From positions 1-48,359 of the forward strand of contig PKTD01000276.1 of assembly GCA_002869315.1 (NCBI GenBank): a DNA stretch of 48,359 nt, written 5' to 3'. Numbering within the stretch: position 1 is the first letter of the stretch; each line of letters opens with the position of its first letter. The DNA is from Marinilabiliales bacterium. GTDB taxonomy: Bacteria; Bacteroidota; Bacteroidia; Bacteroidales; F082. A model generated the notes under the pieces. That model saw only the letters and a program-made list of their open reading frames with translations, ran no database searches and was not told the origin of the DNA. The position numbers and the translations under genes are program-made. Shown here piece after piece: positions 8,233 through 16,643 of this stretch.

Positions 8233-9408
8233 TTGGATATAAGCATTTATTTTGAAGTCGTTTCGGAAGAATTTGTTACCGAAAACGAAGAGGCAAGCAG
8301 GTTGAGAATGTCGGATATATGCGATATTTATTCCAAAGAAAATAATTTTCCTGATCTTGAAAATGCAAAACTTGCAATTTTTGGAGTTAATGAAGAAAGA
8401 GGAGCACTAAATAATACAGGTTGTGCCAATGCACCCAACGAAGTGAGAAAATATTTCTATCCTCTTTTTGCCCACTGGAATTCTGTTAGCATAGCCGATT
8501 TGGGGAATATCAAAAACGGTCATACAGTTGATGATACCTATTTCGCCATTAGAGAGGTAGTTTCCGAATTGATACGAAATAATATTATTCCAATTATAAT
8601 TGGTGGTAGTCAGGACCTTACGTATGCCAATTATCTTGCTTACGAAAATATTGGAAGAGTGATAAATATTGCTTCTGTAGATCCTGTTTTCGACCTAGGA
8701 CATGATGAGCATGAGTTGAATTCCAATTCATGGTTGAGCAGGATAATATTGCATCAGCCTAACTTCTTATTTAACTTCACAAATATTGCATATCAAACAT
8801 ATTTTGTGGATCAGGATTCTCTGGTTTTAATGAAGAATTTATATTTCGATGTTAACCGTCTGGGTAATGTGAGAGCCGATATGGAAGAAACAGAACCCAT
8901 GATAAGAAATGCCGATATAGTGAGCATTGATATGTCGGCTATACGTGCTTCCGATGCTCCTGGAGGTAAGAATGCAGGGCCTAACGGTTTAGCAGGCGAG
9001 GAAGCCTGCAGAATTTGCCGCTATGCCGGGATGAGTGATAAACTCAGCAGCATAGGTTTTTATGAGTTAAATCCTCTTTATGATATCGAAGGACGTTCGG
9101 CACATTTGCTTGCCCAGATGATGTGGTATTTTATAGATGGTTATGTAAACCGTAAAGGCGATCATCCCGATTCTGATTCAGAGAACTATGTAAAGTTCAA
9201 TGTAAAAATTGAAGATTCTGATGAAAACCTTGTGTTCCTGAAAAGTAAACTCTCCGAAAGATGGTGGATGGATGTTTCTGCCTATAGCACTCTCGACAAA
9301 AAATATATCAAACATCAGTTTGTGCCCTGTTCCTATGCTGACTATGAAATGGCCCTAAAAAATGAAATCCCCGACCGTTGGTGGAAAGTGCAACAGAAGT
9401 TGATGTGA
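8233..9408 (+). CDS. Degenerate arginase/formiminoglutamase-fold protein
   Basis: 391 residues, TTG start. The ureohydrolase fold is clear, but the binuclear Mn site is eroded. The GGDH motif is GGSQD (residues 124-128), so His becomes Gln127. DAHxD is DPVFD (150-154), His becoming Val152. SxDxD is SIDMS (231-235), the second Asp becoming Ser235. Only Asp150, Asp154 and Asp233 of the usual six ligands remain. A ~75-residue C-terminal extension (SERWWMDVSAYSTL ... DRWWKVQQKLM) is not part of the catalytic fold. Similar proteins are widespread in Bacteroidota and, from memory, often lie beside gldKLMN type IX secretion genes. It is labelled formimidoylglutamase in databases, but such activity looks unlikely; a structural or secretion-linked role is inference. 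Confidence 0.85.
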   Translation: MDISIYFEVVSEEFVTENEEASRLRMSDICDIYSKENNFPDLENAKLAIFGVNEERGALNNTGCANAPNEVRKYFYPLFAHWNSVSIADLGNIKNGHTVDDTYFAIREVVSELIRNNIIPIIIGGSQDLTYANYLAYENIGRVINIASVDPVFDLGHDEHELNSNSWLSRIILHQPNFLFNFTNIAYQTYFVDQDSLVLMKNLYFDVNRLGNVRADMEETEPMIRNADIVSIDMSAIRASDAPGGKNAGPNGLAGEEACRICRYAGMSDKLSSIGFYELNPLYDIEGRSAHLLAQMMWYFIDGYVNRKGDHPDSDSENYVKFNVKIEDSDENLVFLKSKLSERWWMDVSAYSTLDKKYIKHQFVPCSYADYEMALKNEIPDRWWKVQQKLM

Positions 9409-9505
9409 TGTTGTTTTGAGGAATTGGTTGATAGAACACTGATCAGTCAGTTGACTGATAAACGGACCAGCCTGCTGCTGGCAGTTGATAGTGTCAAATA
9501 AAGTT

Positions 9506-9542
9506 TTTTGGAGATTCCTCTTCCTTTGTCATCGGAATGATA
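9506..9542. repeat. 37-bp direct repeat, copy 1
   Basis: Contains GGAGATTCCTC and CGGAATGA. It matches copy 2 at 9674-9710 in 33 of 37 positions, and all four differences are transitions. The pattern recalls the GAGATTCCTC...GGAATGAC intergenic repeats seen in many Bacteroidota genomes (from memory). Confidence 0.7.
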
Positions 9543-9609
9543 TTGCTGGTATTGTACAGATAATCATGCTGTTATGGGTACTTAGTATAAATACTAATAA
9601 CCGAAACAA

Positions 9610-9647
9610 ATCCGTGTGAATCCGTCTTATCCGTGTCATCCGTGTTC
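9610..9647. repeat. ATCCGTGTn short tandem repeat
   Basis: Four units start with ATCCGT at 9610, 9620, 9629 and 9638, with a period of 9-10 bases. The copies are imperfect. No spacer structure is present, so this is not a CRISPR array. Confidence 0.65.
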
Positions 9648-9673
9648 CTATTAAAATGGGATTTAAAAAACCA

Positions 9674-9710
9674 TTTTGGAGATTCCTCCTCCTTCGTCGT
9701 CGGAATGACA
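9674..9710. repeat. 37-bp direct repeat, copy 2
   Basis: Second copy of the repeat at 9506-9542, 168 bp downstream and in the same orientation. Both copies are preceded by T-rich sequence. Confidence 0.7.
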
Positions 9711-9800
9711 GCAGGCGTATTAGGTTTAAAAATCAAACTATTAAAAAGTGGGCTTTAAATAGCAGTCCTTTAAATCAATATCCTACATTATTCATTTTTC

Positions 9801-9828
9801 AGAACTCAAAACTCAGAACTCAAAACTG
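9801..9828. repeat. Doubled 14-mer AGAACTCAAAACTS
   Basis: AGAACTCAAAACTC is followed directly by AGAACTCAAAACTG, ending just after the ruvC stop codon. It is related to the AACTCAT array at 363-395. Confidence 0.6.
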
Positions 9829-9832
9829 AATA

Positions 9833-10384
9833 TTATCCTTTTCGATCCGGATTATCCTTCAAAAAACTACCCCAACTGCTGTATGATTTTCCGCTTGTTG
9901 TATTGTCGCCCTGGAAGAAATGGCAAACTGCAGCCGCGAGCCCGTCAGTGGCATCAAGGTGTTTAGGTATAGCTTCAAACTGTACCAAACTCTTCAGCAT
10001 GCCCGCCACCTGCTCTTTGGATGCATTTCCATTACCAGTTATCGACTGTTTTATTTTTTTTGGTGAATATTCAAAAATTGGCAAATCCTTATAAAGCCCT
10101 GCCGCCATTGCAACACCCTGGGCACGACCCAACTTTAGCATCGACTGTACATTTTTTCCAAAAAAGGGAGCCTCCAAAGCCATTTCGTCGGGTTTATATT
10201 CCTCTATCAAAGAAAGCGTTCTTTCAAAAATCTTTTTTAATTTTAGGGCATGGGTATCGTATTTCCCAAGTTTGAGTATGCCAAGGGCAATGAGGCTGAT
10301 TTTATTCGCTTTTTGTAATATTAGCCCATAACCCATTATATTTGTACCCGGGTCGATACCAAGTATTATTCTTTCTTTTGCCAA
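9833..10384 (-). CDS. ruvC: Holliday junction resolvase RuvC
   Basis: A 183-residue endonuclease that cuts four-way DNA junctions after RuvAB branch migration. The four acidic catalytic residues are visible: Asp11 in GIDPGT, Glu71 in MALEAPFF, and Asp144 and Asp147 in HLDATDGLA. Length is normal. The start is TTG at 10384; an upstream ATG is out of frame. It is divergent from the flippase-like gene, with 15 bases between the starts, so each promoter lies inside the other gene. A reverse-strand TAATTTTG at 10407-10414 may serve ruvC. ruvA is also in the window (26574), but ruvB is not. Confidence 0.95.
   Translation of the reverse strand: MAKERIILGIDPGTNIMGYGLILQKANKISLIALGILKLGKYDTHALKLKKIFERTLSLIEEYKPDEMALEAPFFGKNVQSMLKLGRAQGVAMAAGLYKDLPIFEYSPKKIKQSITGNGNASKEQVAGMLKSLVQFEAIPKHLDATDGLAAAVCHFFQGDNTTSGKSYSSWGSFLKDNPDRKG
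10312..10344 (+). promoter_or_regulatory. Promoter of the flippase/glycosyltransferase pair, inside ruvC
   Basis: TTTG (10312-10315), 21 bases, then TATATTTG (10337-10344), about 55 bases before the ATG at 10400. It lies within the 5' end of ruvC on the opposite strand. Spacing and both boxes fit the consensus. Confidence 0.5.
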
Positions 10385-10399
10385 AGGTTTGTCATTTTT

Positions 10400-11425
10400 A
10401 TGAAAACAAAATTACGTAAATCATATAACATTATCATAAGAGCATTTATTATTATAATGACTTTTTGGTTTTTATATGATCAGTTATTTCATTCTAATGA
10501 TATTCAAACGGTTATAGATTTTTTCCCAAAAGTGACGGGCTCTCCCGGATTTGCTTTTAAAATAAGTGCGTTATTAGTCTTGCTGTTTGTAAACTACCTT
10601 CTGGAAAGTTATAAGTGGAAATATTTTATTGCCAAACTGGAAAAAGTAAGTTTGCTAACCTCATACAAAGCCATTTTAACAGGAATTTCTGTAAGCATGT
10701 TTATGCCTAACAGATCGGGGGATTATCTGGGAAGAGTATTTATTTTGAAAAAGGCCGATAGGATACAGGCTATACTTGCCACTATTTTAGGCACTATGAG
10801 TCAGTTAATTGCCACAATAATTTTTGGGTCTATAGCATCAATAATTGCATTTCCAACAGTTTTCAATCTGGAGGAGAATCTGAATTCTTGGCTTTTCGCC
10901 GGACTAATAACCGTAGTGATTATAAGTCTGTTTACTATTGTTTTTGCCTATCTTAACTTTAGTGTTTTCTCGGGAATTATAAAACGGATAAGCGGAAGAG
11001 GATATCGAAAAATTAAAAAATATGCCGAGGTTTTCACACTCTACAGTGTAAGAGATTTATTATTTGTTCTTATCATAAGTTTGATGCGGTATATAATTTT
11101 TTCTTTCCAGTTTGTACTGCTGTTATGGCTATTCAGGATAGATATTCCTTACCTAAATGCAATGGTTTTAATAAGTTTGGTTTATCTGGGGGTTACCGTA
11201 ATTCCTACAATTGCATTAACGGAAATTGGTGTAAGAGGTTCGGTAAGCGTTTTTATTTTTACTTATTATTATGAATTAATGGGAGTAGTAAATCCAAATA
11301 TTGAATTAGGAGTTGCTTCGGCCTCAACAGTATTATGGTTTGTAAATTTGGTAATCCCGGCATTCATAGGAGCATTTTTCGTATTTAACCTCAAATTTTT
11401 CAGAAAAACAGAAACAAATGGATAG
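10400..11425 (+). CDS. Flippase-like membrane protein (UPF0104/LPG synthase TM family)
   Basis: A 341-residue integral membrane protein with about eight hydrophobic helices. It shows the family's [12 protein letters not shown] near the start, [18 protein letters not shown] in the middle and [17 protein letters not shown] near the C-terminus, as in the TIGR00374/AglD-like group related to the membrane part of lysylphosphatidylglycerol synthase. Members are thought to move or accept lipid-linked substrates; no catalytic domain is attached here. The stop overlaps the next gene by 8 bases, so it is translationally coupled to the glycosyltransferase. A joint role in making or exporting a surface glycan or glycolipid is inference. 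Confidence 0.8.
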   Translation: MKTKLRKSYNIIIRAFIIIMTFWFLYDQLFHSNDIQTVIDFFPKVTGSPGFAFKISALLVLLFVNYLLESYKWKYFIAKLEKVSLLTSYKAILTGISVSMFMPNRSGDYLGRVFILKKADRIQAILATILGTMSQLIATIIFGSIASIIAFPTVFNLEENLNSWLFAGLITVVIISLFTIVFAYLNFSVFSGIIKRISGRGYRKIKKYAEVFTLYSVRDLLFVLIISLMRYIIFSFQFVLLLWLFRIDIPYLNAMVLISLVYLGVTVIPTIALTEIGVRGSVSVFIFTYYYELMGVVNPNIELGVASASTVLWFVNLVIPAFIGAFFVFNLKFFRKTETNG

Positions 11426-12563
11426 TTGGATAAAAATATTTTTAGTCTTACTTGAGTTTTCCGCCATCGCTTATATACTCATTATCCTTATTTTTACTGT
11501 GGGATGGTACCGGCTAAAAGAATTTGTTAGCACTGCTTCAGAAGTTAAAACCAGTCTTTCAGTTATTATAGCCATCAGAAATGAAGCCGGGAATATTTTA
11601 GACTTATTAAACTCAATTGATAAACAAAGCCTATCCAAAAAACAATTCGAAATTATTATCGTAGATGATGCGTCAACGGATGACAGTATTGATATTATTA
11701 ATGCTTTTAAAAAAGAGCATAATGAACTTCAAATGAAAGTAATTGAATCGGATGGAAACGGCAAGAAAGATGCATTGAAAAAGGCTTTTTCGGAGGTGAA
11801 AAATGAAATAGTATTTACCACCGATGGCGATTGTATTTTGAACGAAAATCTGTTAAAAAATTATCTTAACTATTTTGAAGAAAATCATACTATAAAACTA
11901 TGTTTCGGAAGTGTTTTTTATGAGAAACCGAATTTCCCTTTACAACAAATATTTCGTGTAGAATTTGCCAGTCTGGTTGCTTCAGGAGCCGGTTCAGCAG
12001 GCTTTGAACTACCACTAATGATGAATGCTGCGAATATGGCTTTTCGACTGAAAGATTATGAAGTTGTAAAAAATAAAATTGATGGTGAAAATTTGTCTTC
12101 AGGAGATGATATTTTTATACTTCATGCCTTTGCAAAGGAATTTGGAAATGGAAGCATAGGTTTTTATAAAAACAGCGAACATATTGTAGAAACAAAGGCT
12201 CCTCTTAGCATCAAAGACTTCTTTAAACAACGCATCAGGTGGGGATCGAAGGCTAAGGCATATAAATCATTATGGCCTAAACTGGTATCTTTAGTTGTAT
12301 TCATTTTCAATTTTATGCTTAGCGCCACCCTGATACTTAGCATTTATAAATTGTGGTTTGCTTCGCTTTATTTTTTGTTTGTTTTATTGAAGTTCCTGAT
12401 TGATATGCCACTAAATAGAAATTTCCTGAAATACTATAAAAAACCTGCAAATTTTGCCATGTTTTTCTTATTGGAATTTGTTTATCCTATTTATATAGTT
12501 ATTGCTGCTTTAGCACCAATTTTCTTCAGCTTTAGCTGGAAAGATCGCGATCTTGTAAAATAA
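11418..12563 (+). CDS. Membrane-bound family 2 glycosyltransferase (processive type)
   Basis: 381 residues with an N-terminal membrane helix (IFLVLLEFSAIAYILIILIF), a GT-A catalytic domain and two or three C-terminal helices. The nucleotide-binding motif IIVDDASTDDS, the DxD in TTDGDC, the acceptor-region SGDDIFI and the QRIRWGSKAKAY signature (QxxRW) mark the processive, cellulose/chitin/hyaluronan-synthase-like branch. The sugar donor is unknown. It overlaps the flippase-like gene by 8 bases. At its 3' end it overlaps ispD convergently by 32 bases, so the two stops lie inside each other's genes and no separate terminator is present. Confidence 0.88.
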   Translation: MDSWIKIFLVLLEFSAIAYILIILIFTVGWYRLKEFVSTASEVKTSLSVIIAIRNEAGNILDLLNSIDKQSLSKKQFEIIIVDDASTDDSIDIINAFKKEHNELQMKVIESDGNGKKDALKKAFSEVKNEIVFTTDGDCILNENLLKNYLNYFEENHTIKLCFGSVFYEKPNFPLQQIFRVEFASLVASGAGSAGFELPLMMNAANMAFRLKDYEVVKNKIDGENLSSGDDIFILHAFAKEFGNGSIGFYKNSEHIVETKAPLSIKDFFKQRIRWGSKAKAYKSLWPKLVSLVVFIFNFMLSATLILSIYKLWFASLYFLFVLLKFLIDMPLNRNFLKYYKKPANFAMFFLLEFVYPIYIVIAALAPIFFSFSWKDRDLVK

Positions 12564-13221
12564 TTGAGGCTAAAGCAAAATCGTATTTGCTTGTAATCTT
12601 CAAATTCTCTGAATTTCCTTTACACAGGAAAACACTGTTGGAAGCAAACTCAAAAACCGATGCATCATCGGTAAAATTATCTCTGTAATTTGTATTATAT
12701 GCTTTTTTTATCAATTCAGATTTAAATGTTTGAGGGGTTTGAACTCTTTTAATATGCTTCCTGTTTAGGGATTTATTTTCAAGTCCGTCAGCCATTCTTA
12801 AACTATCGGTCGAATCCACAACAGGAATGGCACTACCTTTGTTAAGAGCAGTTGTAAAACACTCATTAATAGTATATTGATCTATTAGCGGACGGGCACC
12901 ATCATGAATTGCAACAACTGCATTATCAGGAATAAGTTTAAGTGCTGCTTTAATACTATGGAATCTTTCAGGACCACCAATTACCATATTTACTTTTTCA
13001 AGTTCAGGATAATTTTTCTTTAGTTTTTGCCAGTAATCAATATGATTATTTGATATGGCTATTACCATATTTTCCAATTCCAGATGGGTCAAAAAAGCCT
13101 CAATAATATGGATTAAAACAGGCTTATTATTTATAATTGCATATTGCTTGGGAATATTAGTCCCTGATCGATCAGATTTTCCCGCTGCTGCAATTATCAA
13201 ATATCGTGCTCTGGTTTCCAT
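12532..13221 (-). CDS. ispD: 2-C-methyl-D-erythritol 4-phosphate cytidylyltransferase
   Basis: 229 residues. Third step of the MEP isoprenoid pathway: CTP plus MEP gives CDP-ME and pyrophosphate. The CTP-binding loop is AAGKSDRSGTNIPKQY, in which the second Gly of the common AAGxGxR is Ser. VAIHDGARPLI, PVVDSTDSLR, RVQTPQTFK and FTDDASVFE are all in order and normal. The first MEP enzyme (dxs) is also in the window but far away. The gene follows queA on the same strand, separated from it by a terminator at 13238-13268. Its 3' end overlaps the glycosyltransferase gene by 32 bases. Confidence 0.95.
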   Translation of the reverse strand: METRARYLIIAAAGKSDRSGTNIPKQYAIINNKPVLIHIIEAFLTHLELENMVIAISNNHIDYWQKLKKNYPELEKVNMVIGGPERFHSIKAALKLIPDNAVVAIHDGARPLIDQYTINECFTTALNKGSAIPVVDSTDSLRMADGLENKSLNRKHIKRVQTPQTFKSELIKKAYNTNYRDNFTDDASVFEFASNSVFLCKGNSENLKITSKYDFALASIILQDRDLSS

Positions 13222-13237
13222 GGAAGTGTAAAAATAG

Positions 13238-13268
13238 AAAAAGCCTGTTATCTTTCAAACAGGCTTTT
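13238..13268 (-). terminator. Rho-independent terminator of queA
   Basis: On the reverse strand AAAAGCCTGTT and AACAGGCTTTTT pair around a short loop and end in a T run. It separates queA from ispD. Confidence 0.9.
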
Positions 13269-13304
13269 CAAATTATCTTTTTAGAATAATATTCTTTATT
13301 TCAA

Positions 13305-14354
13305 TTATATTATAAGCATAGCATCGCCATAGGTGAAAAATTTATACTTTTCTTTAACGGCTTCCTTATATACATCAAACAAGAAATCATAACCCACAAA
13401 TGCTGAAATCATCATCATCATAGGCGACATTGGCATATGTAGATTAGTTACCATAGCATCGGCAAAACCGAATTCATAAGGGGGAAAAATAAATTTATTT
13501 GTCCAACCGCTATAAGGCTTAACCTGACCTGTAATTGAAACTGCTGTTTCCAGGGCTTTCATAGTAGTAGTACCAACTGCCACAACTTTATGGCGTTTAG
13601 CTTTGGCAGCATTCATACGTGCTGCAGATTCTGGAGTTAATATCATTTGCTCCGAATCAACTTTATGCTTGGTAAGGTCTTCAACTTCAATGGTTCTAAA
13701 GTTTCCTAAACCTGTATGAAGAGTAAGTTCAGCAAATTCAACACCTTTAATTTCAAGGCGTTTCATTAACTCTCTTGAAAAGTGCAATCCTGCAGTTGGT
13801 GCTGCAACAGCTCCTTCATGTTTGGCATAAATTGTTTGATATCTCTCTTCATCTTCGGGTTCAATTTCTCTCTCATGAATTTTTGGAAGAGGAGTTTCAC
13901 CTAATTCCTGAAGTGTTCTTTTGAAATCTTCATAAGGACCGTCGAATAAAAAGCGCAGAGTTCTGCCTCTGGAGGTAGTATTATCAATAACCTCAGCAAC
14001 TAAAGCATCGTCTTCACCGAAGTAGAGTTTGTTTCCAATTCTTATTTTTCTGGCCGGATCAACCATAACGTCCCACAATCTGCTTTCCCTGTTAAGTTCT
14101 CTCAAAAGGAATACTTCAATCTTGGCACCTGTCTTTTCCTTCTCACCATTTAACCTAGCTGGAAATACCTTAGTATTATTTATGGCAAAAATGTCACCAT
14201 CATCAAAATAGTCGATTATATCTTTAAATGATTTGTGCTCGATTGTTTGATCCTTACGGTTAACGATCATCAATCTTGATTCATCCCTGTTTTTTGGTGG
14301 ATGATCTGCTATCAACTCCCTTGGAAGATTAAATTTGAATTGTGATAACTTCAT
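13305..14354 (-). CDS. queA: tRNA preQ1(34) S-adenosylmethionine ribosyltransferase-isomerase
   Basis: 349 residues. QueA transfers and isomerises the ribosyl part of SAM onto preQ1 at the wobble position of tRNA, giving epoxyqueuosine. Characteristic segments are [25 protein letters not shown]-like (start), [60 protein letters not shown] and [20 protein letters not shown], all in the family order. The length is that of a full QueA. A promoter with both boxes lies at 14457-14487, giving a ~100-base leader, and a terminator follows the stop. No other queuosine genes are visible. Identification is firm. Confidence 0.96.
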   Translation of the reverse strand: MKLSQFKFNLPRELIADHPPKNRDESRLMIVNRKDQTIEHKSFKDIIDYFDDGDIFAINNTKVFPARLNGEKEKTGAKIEVFLLRELNRESRLWDVMVDPARKIRIGNKLYFGEDDALVAEVIDNTTSRGRTLRFLFDGPYEDFKRTLQELGETPLPKIHEREIEPEDEERYQTIYAKHEGAVAAPTAGLHFSRELMKRLEIKGVEFAELTLHTGLGNFRTIEVEDLTKHKVDSEQMILTPESAARMNAAKAKRHKVVAVGTTTMKALETAVSITGQVKPYSGWTNKFIFPPYEFGFADAMVTNLHMPMSPMMMMISAFVGYDFLFDVYKEAVKEKYKFFTYGDAMLII

Positions 14355-14819
14355 TATATATGATTAGTTTATGATTCCTATTTGTTGAGTTTTTATAATT
14401 TTACTTATTATTGTATTCACAAATTTGGTATCAACTGATTTACAAATAAAAGGCGGCAAAAGTACAAAAAATCGAGCTAAAAGTCAAGTTAAATTGTAAG
14501 TGCTCATTCCCAAACTTTTAGCCCCAGTTTTCTATAAAATATTTTAGATTTTTCATTAACACTAATGATGTTAATATGCAGATTTACAACTGTATAAGCA
14601 AAATTTGTATAAGTGTTTATTGTAGCGAAATAGTTGTTTTGATCTGGCAATTTAGAATATTGTCCAAAAGAAATTAATCTTTTTTATGATAAGAAACGAC
14701 CTAATTCATACAAATTATGGGAAAAAATATAACTGATTCTTGTGTCACATTCATAAATACCCAATTATTGGTATGGCGACTAATTGCATATGTTCACATT
14801 TTTGCACAAAAAATACAAC
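14355..14819. other. 465-bp divergent intergenic region, queA / porin
   Basis: It carries the queA promoter (14457-14487), a doubled TGTATAAG (14591-14598 and 14606-14613, 15-base period) and a small palindrome TGTG-T-CACA (14741-14749) about 70 bases before the porin start. No TAnnTTTG element was found in front of the porin, which may therefore depend on an activator. No gene is supported here. Confidence 0.5.
14457..14487 (-). promoter_or_regulatory. Promoter of queA
   Basis: Reverse-strand TTG (14485-14487), 20 bases, then TACTTTTG (14457-14464). Both boxes and the spacing fit the Bacteroidota consensus. Confidence 0.6.
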
Positions 14820-16025
14820 ATGAAAAAAGCAATTTACCTTTTAATTCTGACCTTAATTTTTATAAATGTAAAGGCATTTTCACAACAAGATCAATCAACA
14901 TATGCAAATGCAGCCCAAAAAATGCTGAATAGTAATTCAAAGTTAACCATAGGAGGTTATGGTCAAATCGATTTTAACCAGCCTTTGGATAATTCAAAAT
15001 TTAGTGCCGGAAACCTTGATGTACATCGTTTAGTTATGTTATTTGGTTACAGGTTTACTAAAAAATTACAATTTGTAACAGAAATTGAATTTGAGCATGT
15101 AAAAGAGGTTTATATCGAGCAGGCTTTTATTAATTATTCATTTAATAATTATATAAATTTTCGGGCAGGATTAATGCTGGTGCCAATGGGTATTATAAAT
15201 GAATATCACGAGCCCACTACCTTTAACGGTGTTGAACGCCCAATAATCGACAAATATATTTCGCCCACAACCTGGAGAGAAATAGGATTGGGGTTTAGTG
15301 GCTTAATTCCAGAAATATCAATGAGATACCAGGCTTACATTATGAATGGTTTTGCAAGTTATAATGATGGTGATTTTCTTCTTTCAGGTGCCAATGGTTT
15401 ACGAAAAGGCCGCCAAAAAGGTGCAGAATCATTTATTAATACACCATCATTGGCAACAAAAATTGAATATTATGGAATACTAGGATTAAATCTGGGTTTC
15501 TCTACTTATTTTGGAAAAACACAATCCACATTATATGATGGTGTTGATAAGGATGCCAATATTGATATCGCCACAGCCGATTCTACAGTTGTTGGAGTTA
15601 AAATGATTGGCTTTGATGCACGCTATAGCAGAAAAGGATTTGGTTTCCGCGGGCAGTTTTATAATGTATGGTTATCAAATACTGTTCAGTACAATTCAAT
15701 TGCTCAAAACAAGGGAACTACCGCCGATTTAGGCGATGGCATGTTTGGATATTATGCTGAAATATCCTACAATGTTTTTCATGAGTTCGACAAATTAAAG
15801 ACTATGTTAATTCCGTTTGTAAGATATTCCAATTATGACACTCATTATTCAGTAAATGCAAATATTACAGCAAACGATTCTTATAATAAAACCTATATAA
15901 CAACTGGTTTTAGCTGGAAGTTAAGTCAGGGTGTAGTTTTAAAAACTGATATGCAATTTGTTAAATCAAAAGCAAACTCTAAATACGAAAAACACTTTAA
16001 TGCCGGTATAGGTGTGTGGTTCTAA
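14820..16025 (+). CDS. Outer-membrane porin-like protein (OprO/OprP-like)
   Basis: 401 residues from the ATG at 14820, which begins the signal peptide MKKAIYLLILTLIFINVKAFS; an earlier in-frame ATG at 14784 would place twelve extra residues in front of it. The mature part starts with GGYGQIDFNQP and goes on with strand pairs typical of phosphate-selective-porin-like barrels (LQFVTEIEFEHVKEVYIEQAF, FRAGLMLVPMGIINEYHEP). It ends in GVWF, an aromatic outer-membrane C-terminus. The substrate is not predictable. The FMN-binding gene starts 11 bases after the stop, so the pair is almost surely one transcript and suggests an envelope redox or uptake function. Confidence 0.75.
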   Translation: MKKAIYLLILTLIFINVKAFSQQDQSTYANAAQKMLNSNSKLTIGGYGQIDFNQPLDNSKFSAGNLDVHRLVMLFGYRFTKKLQFVTEIEFEHVKEVYIEQAFINYSFNNYINFRAGLMLVPMGIINEYHEPTTFNGVERPIIDKYISPTTWREIGLGFSGLIPEISMRYQAYIMNGFASYNDGDFLLSGANGLRKGRQKGAESFINTPSLATKIEYYGILGLNLGFSTYFGKTQSTLYDGVDKDANIDIATADSTVVGVKMIGFDARYSRKGFGFRGQFYNVWLSNTVQYNSIAQNKGTTADLGDGMFGYYAEISYNVFHEFDKLKTMLIPFVRYSNYDTHYSVNANITANDSYNKTYITTGFSWKLSQGVVLKTDMQFVKSKANSKYEKHFNAGIGVWF

Positions 16026-16036
16026 TTATTTACAAA

Positions 16037-16591
16037 ATGAAGAAAGCAATAATTTTAATATTAATAGTCAGTTGGATAGTCAATTCCTCTTTTATAGGCA
16101 AGGAGGAGTTGGCATATCCTACAAAAAAAATTAATAGAGAATTAAGGCGACTTTGGAAGGATGAATCAGTTGATATTGATAAGTTTAACCAAAATGTTTA
16201 TGTTATTGCTAATAGCAATGATACCTTGGGGTATCTTTATTTGGGAAGAGTTAATTCCTGTCGCCAGGGAGGATGTGCTGTAAATAGTTTAGAAGAGAAT
16301 TTGGCCTTTGAATTTTTTGATTATTTCATGATTACCGACAGTGATCTTCGAGTAAAAAAGGTAAAAATATATAATTATCAGGCTACCCATGGTCATGAGG
16401 TAATGAGTTCCGGATGGCTCAGGCAGTTTAAGATGTATGATGGTAAACAAAGCCTGGTTTATGGCAAAGATATAGAGGCGATTTCAGGTGCAACAATATC
16501 TGCCAAAGCTTTAAATGAAGACTTGAAATATACTTTAAATCATCTGGAAATAATTCTGAGCAATAAAAAAACAAGCCTGAGTAAGTTTTAA
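16037..16591 (+). CDS. Secreted FMN-binding domain protein
   Basis: 184 residues from the ATG at 16037; a GTG at 16016 overlaps the porin stop and precedes the signal peptide MKKAIILILIVSWIVNSSFI. The C-terminal FMN-binding domain (PF04205-like) has EAISGATISAKAL around residue 150. SGAT is the site where ApbE covalently attaches FMN in NqrC/RnfG-type proteins; the usual Asp three residues before the Ser is Glu here. A central CRQGGC pair could form a disulfide or bind metal. No ApbE gene is in the window. The role is probably extracytoplasmic electron transfer, in partnership with the porin; the electron donor and acceptor are unknown. Confidence 0.78.
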   Translation: MKKAIILILIVSWIVNSSFIGKEELAYPTKKINRELRRLWKDESVDIDKFNQNVYVIANSNDTLGYLYLGRVNSCRQGGCAVNSLEENLAFEFFDYFMITDSDLRVKKVKIYNYQATHGHEVMSSGWLRQFKMYDGKQSLVYGKDIEAISGATISAKALNEDLKYTLNHLEIILSNKKTSLSKF

Positions 16592-16625
16592 GACTTTATT
16601 TTTTAATGTTTTTCTTTGATTTTAG

Positions 16626-16633
16626 TAATTTTG
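16626..16633 (+). promoter_or_regulatory. Promoter -7 element of the fructosamine kinase gene
   Basis: TAATTTTG matches TAnnTTTG and lies ten bases before the ATG, so the leader would be only about 5-7 bases. No -33 TTTG at normal spacing is seen. Confidence 0.45.
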
Positions 16634-16643
16634 AAGTAAAAAC

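Larger units (their letters stand above)
9409..9832. other. 424-bp gene-free patch of mixed repeats
   Basis: No gene is visible. The patch holds a small inverted repeat TCAGTCA-GT-TGACTGA (9443-9458), two copies of a 37-bp direct repeat (9506-9542 and 9674-9710), four ATCCGT-type units (9610-9647) and a doubled 14-mer (9801-9828). This looks like an accumulation site for dispersed intergenic repeats. Confidence 0.7.

Noticed and set aside
9610-9647. Possible CRISPR array
   Set aside because: Units are 9-10 bases without spacers and no cas genes are near; it is a short tandem repeat.
14741-14749. CRP/FNR-like TGTG-T-CACA before the porin
   Set aside because: The arms are only four bases and the spacing does not fit the known family sites; kept only as a remark on the intergenic region.
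14717-14932. 71-codon frame overlapping the porin start
   Set aside because: It overlaps the porin signal peptide in another frame and has no signal, motif or promoter.
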